Assembly (NCBI GenBank): GCA_026770575.1
Contig: MU657166.1
Coordinates: 1,242,835 to 1,272,287 of the forward strand
Reading direction: 5' to 3'
Source of the DNA: Pelagophyceae sp. CCMP2097
Taxonomy: Eukaryota > Sar > Pelagophyceae
DNA: 29,453 nt
Part shown: positions 10,214 through 20,898 of the stretch, in pieces
Position numbering within the stretch: the stretch's first letter is position 1
Layout: every line of letters starts with the position of its first letter
The notes under the pieces: model-generated
Database searches by the model: none
What the model was told of the DNA's origin: nothing
What the model saw: the letters and a program-made list of their open reading frames with translations, nothing else
Made by a program: the position numbers and the translations under genes

Positions 10214-10573
10214 TTAGGCGGTGCCAGCGCTGGTGAACTTGGTGACGGCCTTGGTGCCCTCGGACACGGCGTGCTTGGAGAGCTCGCCGGGGAGCATGAG
10301 GCGGACCGCCGTCTGGATCTCGCGCGACGACATGGTCGCCTTCTTCGAGTAGCGGCCGAGCTTGGAGGCCTCGAGCGCGATGCGCTCGAAGATGTCGTTG
10401 ATGAACGAGTTCATGATCGACATGCCCTTCTTCGAGATGCCCGTGTCCGGGTGGACCTGCTTCAGGACGCGGTAGATGTACGTCGAGTACGACTCGACGC
10501 GCTTCTTCTTCTTCTTGCCCTCGGCAGCCTTCTTCGGCGCCTTGGCGCTCTTCTTCGACGGGGTCTTGGCCAT
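10214..10573 (-). CDS. H2B: Histone H2B
   Basis: Core histone pairing with H2A in the nucleosome. The intronless frame of 119 aa starts [20 protein letters not shown], a short basic tail, then the histone fold ([39 protein letters not shown]) and the C-terminal helix [19 protein letters not shown]. The start at 10573 gives the proper tail length; the frame extends upstream through the shared promoter but that part is not histone. It is transcribed divergently from H2A across 388 bp and has its own 3' stem-loop, so expression is probably tied to S phase. Confidence 0.98.
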   Translation of the reverse strand: MAKTPSKKSAKAPKKAAEGKKKKKRVESYSTYIYRVLKQVHPDTGISKKGMSIMNSFINDIFERIALEASKLGRYSKKATMSSREIQTAVRLMLPGELSKHAVSEGTKAVTKFTSAGTA

Positions 10574-10961
10574 GGTTGCTGTCGGCGGTGCTTCGAGACG
10601 AAGGTGCGAAGCGTGTCTGTGTGTCGGTGCAGAAATCTGCGGTGTTTTTTTGAACGAGCTTGTGATTTCGAAGCGCAGCAGCCCATATATTCCAACGGAA
10701 CTCTTCGTGTTCGCGGTGTCTGGCGGGCCCTCGCGGCTGGGCAGCTGCTTGGAGGCGTCCGGGACGACCTCATCGCGAGGCTGGAGCGCACCGTTCAACC
10801 CTCCTCCCCGCGTGGCCTCGGCCTCGTCGATTTCGAGTCCAACGGATCGTTGTGATTCCGGAGCGCAGCAGCCGAATATCGCAAAGACTCATTTTCTTCG
10901 ACGGCGCTCCAGCATCGAAGCGCCTCGCACTCCCGTCTCATTCACCAAACACTTCGACACC
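10574..10961. promoter_or_regulatory. Divergent H2B/H2A promoter with a 24-nt direct repeat
   Basis: Two copies of a 24-nt element (TTGTGATTYCGRAGCGCAGC then AGCC) lie at 10660-10683 and 10850-10873 in the same orientation, 190 bp apart. Each is followed by an A/T-rich hexamer (CATATAT or GAATATC). ATATAT at 10685-10690 is a possible TATA-like site for H2B. The repeat is a good candidate histone-specific control element. Confidence 0.6.
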
Positions 10962-11360
10962 ATGTCTGGCAAGGGCAAGGGCGGCCGCGGCAAGGGCAAG
11001 ACGGGCGGCGAGAAGGCCACGTCCAGGGCCTCCAAGGCGGGCCTCCAGTTCCCCGTCGGCCGCATCGGCCGCTACCTCAAGCAGGGCAAGTACTGCACGC
11101 GCATCGGCGCCGGCGCGCCCGTGTACCTCGCCGCAGTCCTCGAGTACCTCTGCGCCGAGATCCTCGAGCTCGCCGGCAACGCGGCGCGCGACAACAAGAA
11201 GGCACGCATCGTGCCGCGCCACCTCCAGCTCGCCGTGCGCAACGACGAGGAGCTGAACAAGCTCCTCGGCGGCGTCACCATCGCCTCGGGTGGCGTGCTC
11301 CCCAACATCCACGCCGTGCTTCTCCCGAAGAAGTCCAAGGGCAAGGAGTCGGAGGAGTAA
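10962..11360 (+). CDS. H2A: Histone H2A
   Basis: Intronless, 132 aa. The N-terminal tail [20 protein letters not shown] leads to the histone fold ([38 protein letters not shown]), the acidic-patch helix [19 protein letters not shown] and [19 protein letters not shown]. The C terminus has no SQ(E/D) motif, so this is canonical H2A rather than H2A.X, and the core lacks H2A.Z hallmarks. The ATG at 10962 follows a pyrimidine/CAC-rich leader. A histone stem-loop follows about 80 nt after the stop. Confidence 0.98.
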   Translation: MSGKGKGGRGKGKTGGEKATSRASKAGLQFPVGRIGRYLKQGKYCTRIGAGAPVYLAAVLEYLCAEILELAGNAARDNKKARIVPRHLQLAVRNDEELNKLLGGVTIASGGVLPNIHAVLLPKKSKGKESEE

Positions 11361-11437
11361 ATCTGCGGCGCCGACAACGCTGTCCTCCGCGGCGGCGCGT
11401 TCCTTCCGAGGACGTTCCTCGCACATCAACAACAACC

Positions 11438-11453
11438 GGTGTTTCACAACACC
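11438..11453 (+). terminator. Histone 3' stem-loop of H2A
   Basis: GGTGTT-TCAC-AACACC with CAACAACC upstream and ACCCGAAG downstream, 78 nt after the H2A stop. It is the same hairpin as the other three genes, with one change in the 3' flank (ACCCG for ACCCA). Confidence 0.88.
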
Positions 11454-11929
11454 ACCCGAAGACGACGGAAACGTGACGCAGAGGCTTTTCGACTCACCGT
11501 GCTTGATCCATCGGAAAGGATCGCGGGGTAACTTTTGATGCGATGTCGAGAGGCGAAGAGGTTGGTAGCGCCATTCGTTCCAAATTGGACTGCGAGGTAT
11601 TCTACATGTACGCCGCGCCCTCGACTCGCGGAGGAGAATTTACTCGAAAGGGAGAAAAGAGATGCCGTGGGTCTGCCGTTTACGGGGAAGTGAGATGATT
11701 TCCTGGTGAGTGTGAGACTCTATTCTCCATCGAACACCTGCATGTCATAGTAACTGACGCGTACGATGAGCGCCCTTTCAGGTGACGCCCCAAATCAAGG
11801 ATGGCAGTGAAAGAAGGGGCTTAGCGTGCGTGCTTGCAAGACGAAGAACGATGAGGGCCGTTACCACCACGAACGAAACGCTTGCGAGCCCGTCGTATGC
11901 GTCCTTGTTTGTTCCCGTGTCTTTTGGGT
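11454..11929. other. Convergent spacer between H2A and H3 3' ends
   Basis: No gene or clear repeat is seen; it separates the two 3' stem-loops. Confidence 0.5.
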
Positions 11930-11945
11930 GGTGTTAAGAAACACC
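11930..11945 (-). terminator. Histone 3' stem-loop of H3
   Basis: On the minus strand GGTGTT-TCTT-AACACC, preceded by CCAACCAACC and followed by ACCCAAAAG, about 60 nt past the H3 stop. The stem is identical to the other copies and the loop differs. Confidence 0.88.
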
Positions 11946-12006
11946 GGTTGGTTGGTTTGAGTGCAGTCAGGTCGTCGGCGAATCGCCTCGGGCCCCAAAG
12001 GCGCAT

Positions 12007-13116
<1,110 letters not shown>

Positions 13117-13191
13117 GCAGCCCTCGACGAGCGCCGCCACCCCTCGCCTGTCGAGAGGCGGCCGGCGCTCGACCACCACAACCACACAACC

Positions 13192-13207
13192 GGTGTTTTA
13201 TAACACC
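13192..13207 (+). terminator. Histone 3' stem-loop of H4
   Basis: GGTGTT-TTAT-AACACC, preceded by CACACAACC and followed by ACCCAAAGAG. The stem is identical to the other three and the loop differs. Confidence 0.88.
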
Positions 13208-13621
13208 ACCCAAAGAGACGGAGTCTGTCACCTGTGGACGCTGCCGCGCTGTTGCATTATGCCGAATACAGTGGCAATGCGGCGATTGCGTCGCGTGCGC
13301 CATCCACTGCATATGCGGCACGTCGACACACGTACGAACCGTCGGATTTGTTGGCATTCGTGGCGTCCCTCGTGCTGCCATCCCCTCGTCGCTCTCTCTA
13401 TATATATCCCCTCGACGCAATCACTGAGATGATGCGCGCAGACGGCCCACATGCCACGCAGCTTGAAGCGGGTGACCTGTTGATCCCATGTCGCTGATTC
13501 TGACCGACGGCAGTCGGGCACCGCGGGGCCGAAAAGAAAGAGGGCATCGTTTACTCAGGCCCCTTTGGCCTGCGTTTCCTGCGAGAACTGGACGTCCTCG
13601 AGCGTCTGTATGAGGAAGTTT
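13208..13621. other. Spacer downstream of H4
   Basis: No gene is seen. A TATATATA tract (13399-13407) and the palindromic AGGCCCCTTTGGCCTG near 13557 are present without a clear target gene. Confidence 0.4.
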
Positions 13622-14090
13622 CGACGGCCAGGACTTTGTGCGCGACAACGCCGCGCCCGCGGCGAAGCTCGACGCCCGCGCGGGCAGGTCCAAGATCTTC
13701 GAGCGGACGTACAAGCCCATCAAGACGACGGCGTGCGAAGGCAACGTCTGCGGCTTCGTATTCTTCCCATGCACCACGGAGAACCGCTGCGTCGACGTCG
13801 TCGCGGGGACCTGGTGAGCCGGAGCGGCCGCCGCGTCTGGTGCGGCGGCGCTCGCGTGTGCACTCCTTCGACTCGTCATCGTGTGGCGCGCTGTGTTCGG
13901 ATGCCGTTTGACGGCCGTGCCCGGCTGCCGCACGCGCCTCGGCGCAGTGTTCCACGACCGCGACTCGGGTACGCACTCGGACGGCCCCCCAGTGCCGGCG
14001 CCCGACTCGGACGGCCCCTGGACCGACGTCTCTTTCTTCGGACCACGCCGCCGCAGACGGCGCCGTGGAGTGAAGACGCCACGCTCGCCG
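13622..14090 (+). pseudogene. 3' fragment of the MsrA-like gene
   Basis: Starting at CGACGGCCAGGACTTTGTG the sequence is nearly identical to the last third of exon 2 and the 3' flank of the complete gene (20700-21180). The protein read-out (DFVRDNAAPAAKLDARAGRS, TTACEGNVCGFVFFPC, ending VVAGTW and a stop) differs at few residues. No 5' exon is present and upstream sequence is unrelated, so it is a truncated duplicate. Downstream of the stop the two copies stay alignable; their indels there are 12 and 9 nt. Confidence 0.8.
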
Positions 14091-15560
14091 TCGACCTGCT
14101 GCCGCCGAACCCGTCTGCGGGCGGGCTCCGGCCGGTGTGTGCTACGAGCTGTGTTTTCGAACATGCCCCTCGAGCTCGTGGCGGCTTGCACCGGCCACGA
14201 CCTCCGGGCCTGCAGCGCGCTTTTCGAGTCCGTCGGATCTTTGGTGGCGACGCTCATGTCCTCGTCGGCGGCTGGGGCGCGGTCCAGTGGGGCAAGCACT
14301 GCATTTCGCCGCCCGCGGACCCGCGCTCGTTTGCGTCGACCGGGGCGCGCGCCCGAGAGGATCATGCACAGCCTCTTCAACCTCGACGACGCGGGCCGCC
14401 CGCGAGCCGCCCGCGTTCCGGCCGGGCGGGCCGCTGTACACGCTTCCACGCGTTCGCCACCCGGGTCGTGTACTACACCGAGCGCAGGCGCACGCCCCAT
14501 CGCCACCTCGCGGCTGCGCACGCTCTATCGGTACGGTGCGCTAAACCGCCGGCAAACATCGCGGCACCCTCGAAGCCCCATCGTCGTAGGGCCGCCGCCG
14601 CCGGTGCGCCGCCGTCCCTCGACCGAGAAGACCCCCTCGTATTGAGGATCCGCTGCGCGCAGCCGGCGCACGAGATGCTGCCCGAGTGGGGCGTCTTGAT
14701 CCGCCAAGTCCGTCCGAGACGACCTGCACCTCGCGACGCGCGAGAACGCTCCTGGCTCGGCGCGAGTCGTCGCCGCGATCGCGGAGCTTGGAAGCCTCGC
14801 CGAGGAGCAGGCGAGCGCGCTCGAGCTGCGCGAGCAGGCGGCGCTGCGCATAGATCTCCCGGAGACGAGGCGCGCGCTCCTCGCGAGCCGGGCCGCGCGG
14901 CACGTCGCGCCGCCGCCGCTGGCGCAGACAGCGCAGACTGCTCCGCGCCGGTCGCTGGCGCCCACGGCCGCGTCGACGCCGCGGCGGCCCACGGCCGGGG
15001 CGGCGACGCCGCGGCCGCCTCCGGCCTCGGCGGCATCGACGCCAGGGTTGGCCACGGCCGCAGCTGCGCCAGTCGCTGACCCGGGCTGGGCCATTTTTTC
15101 ATGCAGCAGACGGCGCGGAGGACCCCACGGTAAAGCTCTCGGGCTAGGGCGCGTGCGAGTTCGACCGCGAGTACGTGCAACGCGGCGGCTCTGCCGCCTT
15201 TGAGCGCCCGGGAGGGCCGCCGCGGCGAGGTCGTCAGCGACTTTTTCAACGCCACGGCGGCCGAACCCAAAGCTGCTTTTGAGCCGCGACCAGTCCGACC
15301 GAGGGGCGCAGCGGCGCGCGGTGGAGGTGAACAACGTCGTGCAGCGTTCGACCTCGCGTTCTCGCAGGACGGAGTCGCGGTGCCGGCGCCGCTGAAGAAA
15401 CACGCCCCATTCGGGAAGGATAAAGGCGGCCCCATGCGCTTGAAGCTGAAGAACGCAGCCCACGGTGCGACGGTGGTGCACCACGTGCCGGAGGTGCACC
15501 ACGTGCCGGACGCGGCCGCGTTGGAATAATTCAGACGCGAGCCCAGGTCTTGATCTAATC
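14091..15560 (+). pseudogene. Frame-broken gene relic, family not recognised
   Basis: Protein-like runs appear in changing + frames: RIFGGDAHVLVGGWGAVQWG (from about 14238), then PALVCVDRGARP, IMHSLFNLDDAGRP (about 14363), TRFHAFATRVVYYTE (about 14440), EMLPEWGVLIRQ (about 14672), and SVRDDLHLATRENAPGSARV (from about 14709) leading into an Ala/Pro/Thr-rich segment up to about 15200. Most early frame changes are by minus one. No start codon or complete exon set can be drawn. The end (15440-15530, LKLKNAAHGATVVHH) resembles sequence before copy 3 (17550, ELKNAKPGATMVQD), so this part belongs to the duplicated unit. Long minus-strand frames here look like GC-driven shadows. Confidence 0.45.
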
Positions 15561-15907
15561 CCAAGGACGGTGTAATCCTAATTTTAAAACAGCTCCGGTG
15601 CCTCCGGCGCCGGCGGCGTGAGTTGTGAAGGCGCACCTTCATCATCTGTTATGCACTCCAATGAGGCTGCCAAAGCCAAGAGAGGGGGGCCGCCGCGCCT
15701 AGATCCCACACAATGGCTTTTTTTTTCGCGCTTCTTAAAGAGTCGGGGCTAATGATGTGCCCTGCTGCACCGATGCGCCTCGACCTCAGGAGAGCACCCC
15801 GGCGCCTCCGACTTCACCTGGCGTCCCAACATACAAGGTTAAAGTTTCAATTTTTCGGCTCCCAGAGCCTCGGAGCTTCTCAGCTCGTGCCGCAGCGGCG
15901 TGCCGTA
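15561..15907. other. Upstream region of carbonic anhydrase copy 2
   Basis: No gene is seen. The minus-strand sequence at about 15655-15670 shares AGCCTCATTGGA with the tRNA-like fragment at the left edge. The region is partly alignable with 17640-17830 before copy 3. Confidence 0.4.
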
Positions 15908-15924
15908 GTCAGATTTTCAGTGAC
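15908..15924 (+). promoter_or_regulatory. Shared upstream motif of carbonic anhydrase copy 2
   Basis: GTCAGATTTTCAGTGAC, 39 nt before the ATG, matches the motifs at 6706 and 17833. Confidence 0.5.
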
Positions 15925-15963
15925 TTACTCCGCTTTTTGTTCCTCCTCACTCCCTCGACAAGA

Positions 15964-17277
15964 ATGAAGCTCATCCTCGCACTCGCGGCCGCGGCGCACG
16001 CCATGGCGCCCCCCGCGGCGAAGACGCCGAAGCGCATGGTGGAGGGCACGCGCATGGACATCAAGGCGGACAAGACGCTCGACACGGTGTTCAAGAACAA
16101 CCGCGAATGGGTGCGTGCCACGCGCGGCCGGGGCTTTCCAGAGGCCTGCGCGGGAGCGAGAGGGGGCGGCGCCGCCGCTGGGGACGTGCACAGAGCGCTG
16201 CAGCAGCGATTGGCGCCTCTGTCGAGCTTGCGAGACGTTTGAGTCCCCCAGTGCAATGTTGACGTCGGCGCTTGCACTTCCGTCGACCCCTCATTTGACC
16301 CACCACAGGTCGAGACCAGCGTCGCCAAGGACCCGAAGTGCGCCGCCGCGTCCCGCGCCATCCGACGCACCTGCGCGGGGCCCGCGCAGAGGCGCCCGTT
16401 GCCGATTCTCGCGCCTCGCCGCACCCCGAACCGACTGTGACCGTCCCGCAGCTACTTCAGCCGCTTCCGCGAGGGCCAGAACCCGCAGATCCTCTGGATC
16501 GGCTGCTCCGACGTGCGTATGCGCGGGGCCTCGTGCTGGCGGCCCTTTGTCCCTTGCCTTCCAAAAGGCCCCCAAAGACCGCAACCTCTAGGCCCGCGTC
16601 CCGGCCAACCGCCTCATGGGCCTCGACGTCGGCGACGTCTTCGTCGTGCGCAACATCGCGAACCAGGTATTTACTTGGTATTCTGATGGTCTTATGATGG
16701 CGCTTTATCTCCACCGCGGCGCCGCGTAGGTCCTCAACACGGACATGTCGATGATGTCCGTCGTCCAGTACGCCGTCAACGTGCTCCAGATCCCGCACAT
16801 CATCGTCTGCGGCCACTACGACTGCGGCGGTAAGCGTTTCCCCGGGAGATGCTGTCAATAGTATCCTACACCAAGCCCAGAACACCCCGGCTCCTAGGCG
16901 TCCGCGCCTCGATGGCGAACACGGACCACACGGCGCCGCTCGAGAACTGGCTGCGCAACATCCGCGACACACAGCGCATCCACCGCACGGAGCTCGAGGC
17001 CATCGAGGACGTCACGGCCAAGCAGCGCCGCCTCGTCGAGCTCAACGTCGTCGAGCAGTGCATCTCGCTCTACAAGACCGGCGTCGTGCAGCGCAAACGA
17101 ATGGAGTCGTACAGCCCGGACAACGCCGACTTCACGGAGCCGCGCATCCACGCCATGGTCTACGACCCCACGACGGGCTTCCTGAACCAGGTGCCCATGG
17201 ACTTTGGCAAGATCTTCGAAGAGGTCAAGGACATCTACAACCTCTACCAGCCCGACCAGAACCAGTGGACCAACTAA
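15964..17277 (+). CDS. Beta-carbonic anhydrase, copy 2
   Basis: Six exons (15964..16110, 16309..16337, 16452..16512, 16592..16666, 16730..16829, 16898..17277) give 263 aa in phase. It has the signal peptide [13 protein letters not shown], the CSDAR zinc motif and GHYDCGG. One residue is missing in the leader relative to the other copies (AAKTPKRM). A 63-nt intron (16667..16729, GTATTTAC...GCGTAG) splits the exon that is whole in copy 1. Exon 5 is the most divergent of the three ([18 protein letters not shown], ending [10 protein letters not shown]). The next intron (16830..16897) is near-identical to that of copy 1. It forms a head-to-tail pair with copy 3, about 1.93 kb apart. Confidence 0.93.
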
Positions 17278-17832
17278 AGTTCGTCCATTCCAATCTAAAA
17301 AATATGCCCAATTCTGAGAAGTGACGCGCGGAGCCGTGTTTGGACGACGACAGCCGACTGCGGTGCGCTACGTGGACGCCGACGGGCCTCGAGGACGCCC
17401 TCACTCTTGCCGACGGCGAGAAGAAGCATCTCAAAACCTTGGAATGGTCGCCTCTCCCGACGAGGTGGCTTGTTGGAGTGGAGAAATCCGTCCCGCAAAG
17501 CCTTAAACTTTGAAACACCCATCGAGTCGCGCTCGAATGAGCTGAAGAATGCCAAGCCCGGCGCGACGATGGTGCAAGACGCGACCGACTTCGCGCGAGC
17601 GCACAGGTCTTCGATCATCCCGCCGACTTGATGGAATCCTCATTCAAAAACAGCCTCGGCGCCTCCCTCCGGCGCTGGCGGCATACCACCCTCGGCAGCT
17701 CTGGCGCCGACGGCTTCACCGGCCTCAGGCGCTGGCGCACCGTCTCCAGAGCTAACGGTTTTGAAATTTTCCAAGGGCAGACTTCGGAGCTTCGGCCAGT
17801 GCCTTTTTCACGTGCTGTGCTTCTCGACCGTA
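17278..17832 (+). other. Spacer between carbonic anhydrase copies 2 and 3, with coding-like relic
   Basis: Short protein-like runs (about 17370-17490, GLEDALTLADGEKKHLKTLE; about 17535, ELKNAKPGATMVQD) occur in different frames without a start. The second run resembles 15440-15500. It is probably a relic of the same neighbour that precedes copy 2. The first 50 nt match the 3' flank of copy 3. Confidence 0.35.
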
Positions 17833-17849
17833 GTCAGGTTTTCAGCGAT
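17833..17849 (+). promoter_or_regulatory. Shared upstream motif of carbonic anhydrase copy 3
   Basis: GTCAGGTTTTCAGCGAT, 45 nt before the ATG, matches the motifs at 6706 and 15908. Confidence 0.5.
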
Positions 17850-17894
17850 CATCAGATTTTTGTTCCGAAAAGTCTCTCCGCATCTCTCGTTAGA

Positions 17895-19207
17895 ATGAAG
17901 CTCATCCTCGCACTCGCCGCCGCGGCGCATGCCATGGCGCCCCCCGCGGCAAAGCCGACGCCGAAGCGCATGGTGGAGGGCACGCGCCTCGACATCAAGG
18001 CGGACGCCAAGCTCGAAACGGTCTTCAAGAACAACCGCGAATGGGTGAGTGCCACGCGGCCCTTGAGGGGCTGGGGCCTGCGCGGGAGCGAGCGGGTCCG
18101 CGGGAGCGCCGCCGGGGACGCGCGCAGAGCGCCGCAGCAGCGATTGGCGCCTCTGTCGAGCCTGGGAGGCGTTTGCGTCCCCGCTCGCAGTCGCCGCTTG
18201 CAGTTCCGTCGACCCCTCACTCGGACAAACCCTCACTCGAACCCGGCACAGGTCGACGCCAGCGTCGCCAAGGACCCGAAGTGCGCCGCCGCGTCCTGCG
18301 CGATCCGACGCACCCTCGCCGGGCCCGCGCAAAGACACCCGTTGCCGTTTCTCGCCCCTCTCACCCCGAACCGACCGTGACCGTCCCGCAGCTACTTCAG
18401 CCGCTTCCGCGAGGGCCAGAACCCGCAGATCCTCTGGATCGGCTGCTCCGACGTGCGTTTGCGTGTGGACCCTTGCTGGCGGCCAATCCCCAAAAGGCCC
18501 CCGAAGACCTCCCCTCTAGGCCCGAGTCCCGGCCAACCGCCTCATGGGCCTCGACGTCGGCGACGTCTTCGTCGTGCGCAACATCGCGAACCAGGTATTT
18601 ACTTTGGTCTTGTGATGGCGCTTTATCTCCACCTCGGCGCCGCGTAGGTCCTCAACACGGACATGTCGATGATGTCCGTCGTCCAGTACGCCGTCAACGT
18701 GCTCCAGATTCCGCACATCATCGTCTGCGGCCACTACAGCTGCGGCGGTGCGCTTCCCTGGAGAAATACCCTTGAAACCTGGAGAAATACCCTTGAAAGG
18801 TTTTTGCAACACCGCAATCAACCCTAGGCGTCAAGGCCTCGATGCAGAACATGGACCACACGCCGCCGCTCGAGAACTGGCTGCGCAACATCCGCGACAC
18901 GCAGCGCATCCACCGCACGGAGCTCGAGGCCATCGAGGACATCACGGCCCGGGAGCGCCGCCTCGTCGAGCTCAACGTCGTCGAGCAGTGCATCTCGCTC
19001 TTCAAGACGGGCGTCGTGCAGCGCCGCCGCTGCGACTCGTACAGCTCCGAGACCGCTGACTACACGGAGCCGCGCATCCACGCCATGGTCTACGACCCCA
19101 CGACGGGCTTCCTGAACCAGGTCCCCATGGACTTTGGCAAGATCTTCGACGACCTCAAGAGCATCTACAACTTGTACGAGCCCGACTACAACCAGTGGAC
19201 GAACTAA
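17895..19207 (+). CDS. Beta-carbonic anhydrase, copy 3
   Basis: Six exons (17895..18044, 18252..18280, 18392..18452, 18520..18594, 18648..18747, 18828..19207) give 264 aa in phase. Signal peptide and CSDAR motif are as in the other copies; the second zinc motif is GHYSCGG, with Ser for the Asp of copies 1 and 2, and the His and Cys ligands kept. It has the extra intron of copy 2 (18595..18647), about 10 nt shorter. Its last intron (18748..18827) is unrelated to that of copies 1 and 2 and holds a perfect 21-nt tandem duplication. Exon 5 is nearly identical to copy 1 ([17 protein letters not shown]), not to its tandem neighbour, which suggests gene conversion. Confidence 0.93.
18757..18798 (+). 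repeat. 21-nt perfect tandem duplication inside an intron
   Basis: Two adjacent copies of a 21-nt unit beginning CCTGGAGAAATACCCTTGAA lie in the last intron of carbonic anhydrase copy 3. Confidence 0.9.
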
Positions 19208-19248
19208 AGTTCGTCATTTCCTATCGTAAAATTTTCCCCATTCTGAGT

Positions 19249-19973
19249 GACGCAGTCCTCGTGGGCGGCGGCTTCAACACGGGGCTGCGGCAGCTCGTGC
19301 AGCGGGACGCGCGTTATGTCACGGTGAATCAGGAGCTGGCCGACACGACGGACGACGCCGAGGAGAAGCAAGATTTCGTAGACAACCTCGTCCTCAGCGA
19401 AAACGTGAAGATGCACACCATCGACGAGTGCCGCGCTGCACTTCAAACGCAGCGCGCATCGCGGAGCTCGAGGCGCAGCTCCTCCGCGAGCGGCGACACG
19501 ATGCGGCCGCGGCCGGGGTGGCGAAGCGCAAGCGGCGCACGCCGGATGACGCGGCGGACGGCGGCGACGCAACAGCCGAAGCGCAGTGCGCGTTACACGA
19601 AGAGCTCGAGGCCATGGTCGCGATGGCTGAGGCGCGGCGCGCGCGTTTCGAACAGCTCGAGGCCGCGGTCAGGGAACGCGACGCGACGGTCGAGGCGCAG
19701 AGCGCGACGCGCGCGCAGCTCGAGGCCGCAATCAAGGACCGCGACGCGACGGCCGAGGCGCAGCACTCGCGTGCCGAGGCGCAGAGCGCGCGCAACACGG
19801 AAAGCGCCGCGCAAACGCCGTCTGCGAACGTCGTCTGGAAACACTCGCTGGAAACCCTCGCCGACGCGCGGGCGCGAAGCGGCCGTGCGCACGTGCCGCG
19901 CGTGCGCAGCACGTGCACAGAGCCCACCAAGAGTGCAACCGTGAGACAACCTGGAATAATCGCTAAACGATGA
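19249..19973 (+). pseudogene. Coiled-coil protein relic
   Basis: The first frame (19249 to about 19440) reads DAVLVGGGFNTGLRQLVQRD, then VTVNQELADTTDDAEEKQDF. After a minus-one shift near 19440 the frame continues RIAELEAQLLRERRHDAAAA and a heptad-rich coiled coil with repeated (L/V)EAxxxxRDATxEAQ units, ending PGIIAKR at 19973. There is no ATG before the first block: it begins inside the 3' flank of carbonic anhydrase copy 3. It looks like a 5'-truncated gene carried by a duplication. I do not recognise the family. Confidence 0.5.
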
Positions 19974-19989
19974 GCTCGACTTCAGCGAG
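19951..19989 (+). repeat. 39-nt junction repeat, copy B
   Basis: Identical to 8188-8226. It overlaps the end of the coiled-coil frame here and lies about 85 nt before the MsrA-like gene. Confidence 0.85.
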
Positions 19990-20074
19990 GCCGCTGAGAC
20001 GTCACGGTAGTATCTAGACAGACGCTCGATCGGCAAGTGCAGGACGAGCTCGGCCCGGAAGCGGCCCCAAGGCA

Positions 20075-20898
20075 ATGAAGGCGCTGCCGTGCTCCCTGCT
20101 GGTCGTGCTGTGTGCTACACACGCTGCCGCGTCGGCGGCGACTCGCAGGGGGGCCTTGCGCCGCGTCGCGGGCGGCGTGGCTGGCGGCGCCGCGGCGTGG
20201 GGCGGCGGCCGTATATGCGCAGCCATGACACCGAGGCCGGCCTCTGCGCTCTTCTCGGCCGGTGACGTCAGTTCCCCTGGGAACGTGGTCGTGTTTGGTG
20301 CGCGAGGTCGGCGGCCCTTTGTCGACGGGCCGGCCCCGGATAGGCGCGGTTCCTGCAGCCCGTGTTCGACGAGCTCGCGTACCGCGGCGTGGGTCGGTGC
20401 GTCGTCGGCCGCATTGCGGATGGCACGCGCGCTGTCGAGGTCAATTACGACGCCGCGCGCGTGCCGTACAAGGTCCTCCTGGGCGCCTTCCTGCGCAACG
20501 TCGACCCGACGGCGGCGGCGCAGTTCCCGCTCGACGAGGCGCAGCGCGGCCCCGCGTTCCGGAGCGTCATCTGGGTGCGCGGCGACGACGAGCGCAACGC
20601 GGCGCTCCAAGGCGTGGAGCTCATGCGGACCAGCGGCGTCTACGGCGCTCGGCCGTGGCGCCTCGAGGTCCTCGACGCGGGCGCCTTTGAGCCGATGCCC
20701 GACGACGGCCAGGACTTTGTGCGCGACAACGCCGCGCTCGCGGCGAAGCTCGACGCCCGCGCGGGCAGGTCCAAGTTCTTCGAGCGGACGTACAAGCCCA
20801 TCAAGACGACGGCGTGCGAAGGCAACGTCTGCGGCTTCGTATTCTTCCCGTGCACGACGGAGAACCGCTGCGTCGACGTCGTCGCGGGGACCTGGTGA
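20075..20898 (+). CDS. MsrA-like protein lacking the usual catalytic Cys, signal peptide
   Basis: Exons 20075..20284 and 20359..20898 (74-nt intron ending TCCTGCAG) give about 249 aa. The leader MKALPCSLLVVLCATHAAAS is a signal peptide, followed by an Arg-containing, Gly/Ala-rich stretch that could be a plastid transit region. The exon 2 core (ELAYRGVGRCVVGRIADGT, EVNYDAARVPYKVLLGAFLR, DEAQRGPAFRSVIWV) follows the fold pattern of peptide methionine sulfoxide reductase A. The catalytic GCFWG motif is absent: the matching place reads FSAGD. The C terminus has a Cys-rich segment (ACEGNVCGFVFFPC, ENRC). The donor is uncertain (GTCAGT at 20267 or GTGGTC at 20285; both keep phase), and a GTGAGC at the stop codon could begin another intron. 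Activity is doubtful; a binding or pseudoenzyme role is possible. Confidence 0.7.

Noticed and set aside
14473..15645. Minus-strand frame of 390 codons
   Set aside because: The product is Ala/Arg/Pro noise without domains, and the plus strand shows protein-like runs across the same stretch.
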